This document shows, in pieces, positions 56,001 through 64,000 of a DNA stretch of 64,000 nucleotides. The first letter of the stretch is position 1. Every line of letters begins with the position of its first letter. Origin of the DNA: Rhipidocladum racemiflorum (Eukaryota; Streptophyta; Magnoliopsida; Poales; Poaceae); assembly GCA_036346355.1 (NCBI GenBank), contig CM070571.1:45900293-45964292 (forward strand), read 5' to 3'. Both the position numbers and the translations under genes were made by a program. Under the pieces are notes generated by a model. The model was not told the origin of the DNA. It saw nothing but the letters and a program-made list of their open reading frames with translations, and made no database searches.

Positions 56001-56394
56001 GGGCTACGACCGTACCACCAGAAGTCGTTGCCAAGCACCACGCCAAGCAAGATGCGAGGATCGCAGAGCTCGAGCGTTTGGTTGCCGAGCTGAAGGCTTC
56101 TGAGGCGGAGATCCGGCATAAGATGGAGGAGTCCTCGCTGGTCCTCAAGGAGCGCCTCGAACAGAGCGAGCATGCGAGGTCGGGCCTTGAGGCGAGGTGG
56201 TGAAGCTGCGAGACTCCCTTCAGAGCGCCGAGAAGATGATCGATCAGCACAAGGAGGAGTCCAGACGGCTTCGCCAGGCGGCGAGTGATGGTCGGGAAGC
56301 TCGTCGGCAGGTTCTCGACCTCGAGTCCGAGCTCGACTCCGTACGGGAGGAGCTCGCCACTCTCCAGGACGAGAAGCGCGCCGGCCGCTTTTAG
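53047..56394 (+). pseudogene. Tat2 antisense gene (gypsy-type transposon protein)
   Basis: ATG at 53047. Exon 1 carries FVESVLTFCECEITHLHPNS then ILIMAIF and SLFFHFYYL, the plant 'putative gypsy type transposon' domain (PF04195 by recall). Then comes VRVSEMFGTPRGKEIIEGRQ near 53950, a basic Ser/Arg part, a coiled coil near 54450-54560, an acidic repeat region (54820-55900) and a C-terminal coiled coil (55973-56394). Introns in register: 54035-54124 (GTAATT ... TTTGCAG, phase 0) and 54749-54819 (GTTAGC ... CTATAG, phase 1). A third candidate is 55903-55972. Damage: TAG at 53668 and 54637, frame changes near 53840, 54440, 55344 (G run) and 56195. Function unknown. Confidence 0.75.
55431..55790 (+). 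repeat. 180-bp tandem repeat in the antisense gene
   Basis: DAEGARAQE recurs with a 180-bp period (about 55431 and 55611), each copy followed by GEEAQ(V/A)GVLAL and MEVDP. A shorter third unit begins near 55770. Confidence 0.8.
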
Positions 56395-57093
56395 CTTTGT
56401 CGCTTCCTGTGAGTTTACCTGCAAAACTCGAATCTCATGTAAAAATGATTTGTACATATTAGATGTCCTTCTGTTTCGGTCGAAATGCTAATGTGCTTCT
56501 AGCGCCTGCTTCATCCAGTTGTTCCTTACACATTGATGGTCGATGGTTATGCGAACAACGAACGATAGAGTAGGGAGAATAACCTTGAGCGCAGACGTTC
56601 TAGGTCGTAGTCGCATGGTGCCCGTACAGCCCCCACCACCAATGGAGGTCGTGGGCGTAGGTTGCGAGCGCGACCTTGTTGGCGGGAGAGACCCGGGAGA
56701 TCAAAAGACGAAGTAGCGCACTACGGAGATCGTGGGGCCTCCGGATACGGGATACTTATACCGTACGTCGGCCGACCTGTGCTCGGAACCATCCGAGGGG
56801 GTGTCCGTGCGATTCGTTGCATGCGGCGAAGAATTACCACGAAAAGGTGATCGTCTTACAAGGACGGGAGCCCCTGAGGTCGAGCTTGGTGGCCCGGCGT
56901 TAGCCGGTCGTATTTCCGTCCGTTGGTGTCACGACAACCGAGCTCGCTCTTGACTTTCGGTCGAGATCAGGCTGGGCCGCGAGATCTCGCGAGAGGGTGC
57001 AAAGAAGCGGGAGCGATCCAAGGTGCCGAACTTTATTAACCGAAGAGGCGAGGGGGACAGTCGTGATCGCAGAAAATAGTAAAGTAGCGTGAA
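56395..57093. other. Tat2 spacer between antisense gene and pol
   Basis: No recognisable gene. Separates the convergent ends of the antisense gene and pol, as 10657-11372 does in Tat1. Confidence 0.6.
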
Positions 57094-60000
57094 TTAAATA
57101 TAGAACTTACACAGTTGGTCGATGTTCCAGGTGCTGGCAAGTTCTCGACCATCTTCCATCGCGAGGCGGATAGCCCCCGGGCGTGCTGTTGAGACGACCG
57201 TGTAAGGACCCTCCCATCTTGGAGTTAATTTGTTGGCTTTTGACAAGTCTTGAACTCGTCGCAGAACGAGATCGCCGACATGTAAGGTCCTTGGTCGTAC
57301 TGATTTAGCGGCGTGCCTGCGGAGAGCTTGCAGGTAAACCGCGGATCGTAGCAGAACCCGTTCGCGTGTCGCTTCCGCGAGGTCGAGGTCGAGGAGGCGC
57401 TCGCCTTCTTGGTCGATGTCCTCGGCCAGATTCACCCTTGGAGATCCCAGCACGACCTCGGCGGGCAGGACGACTTCTGTGCCATACACGAGCTGAAAAG
57501 GGTCCTCCCCTGTAGCTCGGCTCGTCGTGGTGTGGACCGACCAGAGGACGGGAGGTAGCTCGTCCACCCAAGCCTGTCCGTGCTGGTCGAGATTCCTGAA
57601 GACTCTCTTTTTGATTCCTTGGATAATCTGCCCGTTCGCGCGCTCGGCCGCCCCATTGCTCTGCGGGTGGGCAACGGACGCGAAGCATATCTTGGTCCCG
57701 ATCTCCTCGCAATAAGCTTGAAATAACTCGCTTGTGAACTGAGTGCCGTTGTCTGTGATGAGGCGACTTGGAACGCCGAAGCGAGTCACTACGTTATTGC
57801 GGAAGAACCTTTTAGCAGCTTGTGCCGAGATGGTCAACATGGGCTCGGCCTCGATCCATTTGGTAAAGGTGTCGATTGCGACAAACAGGTGTTTGCAACC
57901 CTTGCTTCCCCGGGGAAATGGTCCGAGTATGTCGATGCCCCAAACCAAGAACGGCCAAGTCAGGGGCATGGTCTGTAGCGCATACGCCGGCTGATGGATT
58001 TTCCGAGCGTGGAACTGGCAAGACCGGCAGGATGCCACCATTGAGCGCGCGTCGGCCAAGGCCGTCGGCCAGTAGTAACCTAATCGGAAGGCTTTGCTGA
58101 CCAAGGTCCTAAAGGATGAGTGAGATCCGCACATCCCATCGTGGATATCTTTGAGGAGGTATTTGCCTTCCTCCTGAGTGATGCATTTGGAGAGGACTCC
58201 AAGCGCACCCTTGCGGTACAAGACGCCCTCGACCATTTTGTATGGGGAGGAGCGTCTTAAAAGCCGGGACTTCTCGGCCTCTTCCTCAGGCAACGTCCTG
58301 TGTGCTAGGTACTGGATGAATGGCATCATCCAACTCGCACCATGCTCGAGGAAGGAGACGATACCACCCGTCTCGGGTGCCTCCCCTTCGGCAGGGATGG
58401 AGGGCTTATAAAGGTGCTCGACGAGCACCCCCGCTGGAGCGGGAAGTTGGGCGAAACCGACCTTTGATAGATGGTCGGCCAGGGCATTGTCCTTCCTGGG
58501 GATGTACAGTACCTCGAAATTTCTGAAATACTTTTCCATCTTCCTTACTTCAGCCAGGTAAAGCTCCATTGAGTCATCGGAACACTGATACTCCTTGTTA
58601 ACCTGGTTGACCACTAGCTGCGAGTCACCCTTCGCAGTTAGCCGTTGGACTCCGAGCACCTTGCACGCCCGAAGCCCGGCCAGCAGACCTTCATATTCTG
58701 CCGCGTTATTTGTTGCGGCGAAATGCAATTGGAGGGCGTACTGCATACGCTCCCCCCGAGGGGATTCCAGGACTACTCCAGCCCCCGAGCAATCGTAAGC
58801 TCGGGACCCATCGAAGTGCATGACCCAGCGACCTTGCCTGGCCTGGTCGGGTTCTGGCTGGGATGGGGCGGGATTCATCCATTCGGCTAGGAAGTCTACT
58901 AGGACCTGAGAATTGATTGCGGTTCTGGCCGAGAATTCGATCTCGAATTCGGCGAGCTCCATGGCCCACTTCGCGATCCGCCCGCTTGCGTCCTGATTCC
59001 CTAAGATTTCCCTAAGCGGGAAGTTGGTCGGGACTCGGATTTTATGAGCCTGAAAGTAATGTCGTGGTTTCTTGGAGGCTACGAGTAGCGCGTACAGGAG
59101 CTTCTGGACCTCGGGGTAGCGCTCCTTAGGCCCATGCAAGACTTCGCTGATGTAGTAGATCGGACACTGCGCCCCGTCCCATTCCACTGTTATCACGGCG
59201 CTTACCGCCTGGGGCGTGGCGGCCAAGTATAACAACAAGACCTCCCCCAGTCTCGGTGTGGTTAGGACCGGGGGGCTCGACAAGTATCGCTTCAGTTCTG
59301 CGAATGAGTTGTCCGCCTCTTCTGTCCTGGCGAAACCGTCATGCTTACGAAGTGCCTTGAAAAAGGGCAGGCCGCGCTCCCCGAGCCGCGAGATGAAACG
59401 ACTTAGAGCTGCCATCCTCCCGGTCAGAGACTACACCTCCCGCATGTAAGTGGGTGGTCGCATGTTTTCGATGGCCTCTATCTTTTCAGGATTGGCCCCA
59501 ATTCCTTGTGGGCCGATCATGTAGCCGAGAACCTTACCGGCTTTGACTCCGAACACGCATTTTTCAGGGTTCATCTTTATTCGGTGTTTATTGAGGTTAC
59601 AGAAGGTTTCCTCTAGGTCGGACACATGACTCGAGGCTATCTTGCTCTTAACCACGATGTCGTCCACGTATACCTCCAAGTTCCGGCCTATTTGGTCCGA
59701 GAAAGTTTTCTGCATGAGGCGCTGGAAGGTTGCTCCGGCGTTTCTTAGACCGAAGGACATGGTCGTGTAGCAGAAAGTGTCGAACGGCGTGATGAAGGAA
59801 GTTTTTTCCTCATCGTCAGGTGATATATCGATCTGGTGATAACCTGAATAGGCGTCCAAAAAGCTCATTATCTCGAAGTCGGCCGTTGCATCGACCAACT
59901 GGTCTATCCGAGGCAGCGGGAAATTGTCTTTAGGGCATGCGGCGTTTAGGCCCGTGTGGTCGACACACATGCGCCACTTGCCCCCCTTTTTCTTTACGAT

Positions 60001-60240
60001 GACCGGGTTGGCCAACCAATCGGAATGGTCGACTTCCCGTATGAAACCAGCTTTGAGGAGTTTATCTAGTTCCTCTCTGATGATAGCTTGCTTCTCCGGG
60101 GAGAAGCGCCTGAGCTTCTGCCGCACAGGCCTTTTGTCAGGCCGAACCGCTAGCCTGTGCTCGATGACCTCCCTTGGGACTCCGGTCATGTCAGACGGTT
60201 CCCAAGCGAACGTGTCCGCGCTCCTCCGGAGGAAGGTCAC
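57094..60240 (-). pseudogene. Tat2 pol: RT, RNase H, integrase
   Basis: A single frame over 1000 codons long with one internal TAG (59431-59433). RT: FIREVDHSDWLANPVIVKKK, ACPKDNFPLPRIDQLVDA, FLDAYSGYHQIDI and catalytic YVDDIVVKS near 59665. RNase H: HFDGSRAYDCSGAGVVLES near 58820, NNAAEYEGL and GDSQLVVNQ. Integrase: HHCC module (HDGMCGSH ... CRSCQ), then D in WGIDILG, D in ITDNGTQFTS and E in AAERANG. It ends at 57094 with no chromodomain. The TAG replaces what is likely Gln (REV-stop-SLTGRMAAL). Otherwise intact, in contrast to Tat1. Confidence 0.93.
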
Positions 60241-60252
60241 GAGCTCGAGTTC

Positions 60253-62455
60253 CTATTTAGGATCCAGGGAAGCCCCCACATGCACGACCTTGCCTGGCTC
60301 TGCGTCGCACAGTGGGACGGCTTTGGTTTCTCCTCCGGCCTGGAGGGTAGCCTTGGGCCGGGAACTCCTCGGCTCTTGCTCGGGCCTGCGCTGGGGCAGC
60401 TGCCCGACCATGTCTAACGCCCTCTCGTCGCAGTTCAGGGCCGCTTTCGGGCTCCCCTTCACCGAGATCGCGCCGCCGGGGCCGGGAACCTTCAGGCATT
60501 GCGTGGCGGCCATGAATTTGGCGAGTGCCGGCCGGCCCAGGATGGCATTGTAGGCCGACTCAAAATCGACCACCTCGAACGTGATCAATTCCGTTCGGAA
60601 GTTGCTCGGGCTGCCGAAGGTCACGGGCAGGACGATCTGTCCTAGTGGCTTGACCGAGGTGCCGGGTACTATCCCGTAGAAAGGGACTATGACGCTCTTG
60701 ACCTTGGATCGAGGAATCTGCATCTCGTCTAGGACCCTGGCGGATATCAGGTCCAGGGAACTCCCGCAATCTACAAGCACTTGTCCTACCACGGTGTTGC
60801 AGATCGTTGGACTAACGACCATCGGGAGCCTCTGGGGCTTCGTCATTCCCAGGGGGCAGTCGTCCTTAGAGAAGGTGATGGGCAGCTCGGACCACTTGAG
60901 CTGCTGGACGGGGGGCTTTCCCTGGGTAACACGAAGTACCTCGCGTGTGGCTTCCTTCAACTCCCGACGTGACCCGTAAGCGGCGGAGCCCCCGAATTTT
61001 ACGGCGATGTGGTTTTTCGGCTCCTGGTACTCCATGTCTGCGTCCTCGTCGGCAGGCTTCTTGCCCTTGACATCTTCTTCTTGCTCCGGGAGCGTGGGCA
61101 TGGGGCCCTTGCCGTTGTAGAATTGTTCCAGGCGGGAGGCCCATGTTCGGCAATTGCGCAGGTCGTGCCCGTACACCTGTTGGAGCAGGCAAAAGTAGGT
61201 GCTTGCCCGTCCGCGTTGATCGCCACGGCCCTGGTCGTCCCGGCCTTGTTCGCCGTTGCGTTGAGCCAGTCGACCCTTTCCTTTTGCGGCTCCCCCCTTG
61301 TATGCTTGCGAGGTTGGCCGCTGTCGTCGCTCGATGGCCGCCACCATGTCGGAGACGGAGGGCTTTTCCTTCTTTTTTATTTTCTTCTCGATCGAGCTTA
61401 TGCTCTTCCGGCTAGATGCCCCTTCGAGCCCGGGCTGAGGGGGCAATTTTCCCTCGTCTAGCAGCTTCTTCCATTGGACCGCTTCATCGGCGTTGGCGTA
61501 TCGGTCGGCCATGCGGAACAGCTCGTTGGTCGTGATGTCCGGGTGAATCTCGAGGTCCTGAGTAAAACGGACGTCTCGGACCCCGAACTTGAAAGCCCGA
61601 ACAACGGCCTCATCTGAGATGCTTGGGATGGAGTTCCGCACCTGCATGAAACGTTGGACGAATTGGCGTAAGGTCTCGTTGTCCATCTGTATCAGACGCT
61701 CGAGGTCGTGCTCCTTTCCCAGACGAACATAGCAGCTCTGAAAGTTTGCTCGAAGGGTGTTACTTAGCTGCACCCAGGATCGGATCGAGCCCTCCTTCTG
61801 ATTAAAGAGCCACATCCGAGCCGGTCCATCTAGCACTGTGGGCAAGAAGTTGACCATGACCCCTTCGTCCCCGCCGGCGGCCAGGATGGCCGTGGTGTAG
61901 ATCGAGAGAAACTCGTCCGGGTTCTGCGTCCCATCGAACCTCTCTATGTGGCCTGGTTTGAACCTGATTGGCCAGGTTACGCGCCGCAGGGACGCCGCGA
62001 ACGCCCTGCATCCGAAAATGGGATTATCGTGACGGTCGTCGCGAGCCCGGTGGTCGGGACGATCGCCACTGGCTAAGCCCGAGGCTCGTGGGCCTAGGCG
62101 AGAGAACACCTCCCTAGGCCGATAAAATGGAGAATGGCCCAGCTCTGCCCGCGGTTTGTATCCCGTCGATCTCGAGGGAGCGCCCGGGAATTGCTCCGGG
62201 TGTCTTCTCGGGCCTGATCGCGTTCCCGCCGGTCACTCCAGGTACGGCTGCGCGAGTCGCCGGGGTGGAGGCGCAAGGACGTCCGGTGGCGGCATTCCCG
62301 GGAAACACTCCGGGTACCTTTTCCTCGAGAGGATTCCGCTGCTTTTATGTCTGTGGTGATTTTTTCGAGGTCGTCGGCCACGGCTGCTCCCATGGCCTCC
62401 AGATCGACTTGCTCAGGAAATTCTCTGAGGTTGCGCACTACTGTGGCCAGGGCTT
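60253..62455 (-). pseudogene. Tat2 gag-protease, N-terminus cut by LTR H
   Basis: Retrotransposon gag domain from about 61990 (HIERFDGTQNPDEFLSIYTT, MWLFNQKEG, LRQFVQRFMQVRNSI), a basic nucleocapsid region near 61200-61330, and a protease with VLVDCGSSLDLISARVLDEM near 60750 and AYNAILGRPALAKF near 60550. The protease triad is D-C-G-S rather than D-T/S-G or D-G-G. It ends in TAG at 60253-60255, after which the same frame continues into RT. An additional N-terminal block (62438-62094) is in another frame, so there is a frame change near 62100, and it runs without a start codon into LTR H. Confidence 0.88.
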
Positions 62456-64000
62456 TGTCGGGACCCGAATTTGCAAATCCAGACCCTCTGTGTATTCAGC
62501 ACTAGTCCAGGAACGCGCTAGTGCACACAGTCTTAACATCGGCAAATATCACAATCATACCACTCGATACTAATAAAGTACTTTAATTTAATAATCAAAT
62601 TGGTTGCTTGACCTTATGGTCAAGTTACAAATATACGCCACACAAGGCGAAACTTATTAAAAGAGAAATAATAGCAGCGAAAAAATAAGATAACTTCGTG
62701 GCGCCATCCAGTATACCACAGGCAACTGACTGGGCTCGCTCCCTAAGTAGACGGTTCCTCTTGGAGCTCCTCCTCCAAAGCTGGTGTAGTCTCCTCTTCA
62801 ACTGGTGTTGTATTGCGGCAAGGGTGAGTACTTGGTACTCAGCAAGTCATGCACTGAATGCAAGCTAATATACTATATGCATGGCTTGATACAAAGGAAT
62901 AGCTCAAGGTTTGTTTGCAGTAAACAGCATTTTAACAAGTATCATAAGTAGATTCGAAAGCAGTAGAAACAAGTATATCATTAATAACTTTTCCAGGAGT
63001 TAAATAAACATATTTCCCAATCCTAATCCATATTTCCCTCAACATCATTATTAAACCAAACCCAACCTTTCAAGTCCAAGTTATTTTTGAGAAAGTCTAA
63101 CCCTTGACTGTAATTCCAGAGCGATGTCCAATACCGTGGACACGGTTATTCGAATAGATTTTACACTCTGCAGAGGTTATGCACTTTACCCACAAGATAT
63201 AGCCAAACACCACAAAGGCGAGTGTCCATAACAAAGTCTTTCGGAAACTTCTAACAGCACAAGTGAGCCTCCCCGGTTATTGCACACTAACCCTTCCCTT
63301 AGCGAAGGCGAAGTTTAGGCCAATCAACCGTTAGATGGGTACCTGGCCGCAGCCCCGGTACGCTCCCCCGTACAACTACACAAAAGGTATAGTTGACATC
63401 CTGAGGTCCCACAGGTACGTTATTAGCAACTTAATCAACTAGGTCAGTCCCATTACAGACATGTGGTTGCACGTTTGACCCAGTTCAAAGGCTTGCAAGG
63501 TTAAGTCCTTAGGGTGACCAGGGCAAGACTACCCGAAGAACCAACACAACGTTCCCGGTGCCACAACTGGCCCACCCGATCATTCTAGCCACATGCCCCG
63601 GTCGAAAACTATTTATCAAACCCCAGTTGATTACCATGCACCACGTGCCATCAACATCACATGATACCTTTCCAAAACAGGTTCAATATATCATTAAGTC
63701 AATATTAACGTTTGATTGTCCAAAATCATGTCATGAGCACGTAGCAGGTCTAAGCAATATGCTACAACGGTCTAAATTCCCATGTTGGCAATTTAATAAT
63801 GTCCAACTAGTAAACCACAACTAGGGTGACAAGGGTCATGACACATATTTAATTAACCAAGGTGTCATACAGCAATTTGGTATTTATCTAATTCCCATAA
63901 TTTAAATAAAGTATTTTCTAATTAAACTAGCATGCAATAGTTTTGAATCGAATTAATTTGAAATTGGGATCAACATGGTCAAAGCACAACTTGCCTTCAA
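62456..64000 (-). repeat. Long LTR H, partial, inserted in Tat2 gag
   Basis: The plus strand starts TGTCGGGACCCGAATTTGC, the reverse of the array/D LTR end. Hairpin at 62826-62840. The mini-exon's EGKLCFDHVDP part appears on the minus strand at about 63960-64000. Closest to LTR D in the window. Left flank GGCTT is the candidate target duplication. Whether an internal region follows is beyond the window. Confidence 0.85.

Larger units (their letters stand above)
52021..62455 (-). mobile_element. Tat-clade gypsy element Tat2, 5' end missing
   Basis: Minus-strand element: 3' LTR at 52021-52609, purine tract, an antisense (plus-strand) gene at 53047-56394, then pol and gag-pro up to 62455, where LTR H interrupts gag. 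The 5' LTR would be beyond the window. Same architecture as Tat1 but a distinct family with a different LTR. Pol is open except for two TAG codons. Confidence 0.9.

Noticed and set aside
61009..61461. A 150-codon plus-strand frame
   Set aside because: Shadow of the Tat2 nucleocapsid region; Cys/Leu-rich without domain resemblance.

Overview
The window is plant nuclear heterochromatin, almost certainly from a grass. The families (copia and Ty3/gypsy elements of rice RIRE2/RIRE3/Grande-like type), the long GC-rich LTR leaders and the initiator-Met primer sites suggest Oryza or a close relative, but the species is inferred. I found no host gene, tRNA, rRNA or CRISPR array. Essentially all 64 kb is nested LTR retrotransposon DNA.

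Left third (1-19.5 kb). A minus-strand copia-type element (A) enters from the left edge with a decayed protease and gag. Its initiator-Met primer site abuts a long LTR (2591-4891 plus 15640-17123). That LTR is split by an almost complete Tat-clade gypsy element (Tat1, 4892-15634, target duplication ACATG), which carries gag-pol on the plus strand and an antisense gene on the minus strand. A itself sits in another minus-strand long LTR (J, 17124-19487).

Middle (19.5-42.2 kb). A chromodomain gypsy element is present as a tandem LTR-internal-LTR-internal-LTR array (19545-41472). One pair of target duplications (TAACC) flanks the whole array, so it is best explained by unequal recombination after a single insertion. 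It interrupts a minus-strand copia LTR (I).

Right third (42.2-64 kb). A gypsy fragment (F) is interrupted by two solo LTRs: E (42256-44461, duplication CTTTT) and D (44747-48361, GGTAT/GGGAT). At its primer site it is interrupted by a minus-strand long LTR (G). G carries a MITE and is split by a second Tat element (Tat2, 52021 onward, minus strand, with an antisense plus-strand gene). The gag of Tat2 is cut by another minus-strand long LTR (H), which runs off the window.

Shared logic. The long LTRs (A, J, LTR1-3, D, G, H and, more loosely, E) share one layout: in intact copies a CTATTTA-type TATA box, a GC-rich leader, a likely splice donor, a roughly 1 kb AT-rich intron, an acceptor ending TAG or CAG, a short conserved exon (acidic except in E), a GAGTAC/GTACTC-type hairpin and AATAAA. 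Codon-level comparison of two of these exons suggests selection on a peptide encoded inside the LTR. Many apparent frameshifts in the gypsy array and Tat1 fall at CTG/CAG, which looks like a basecalling effect at methylated CHG sites, so gene 'decay' there should be read with caution.
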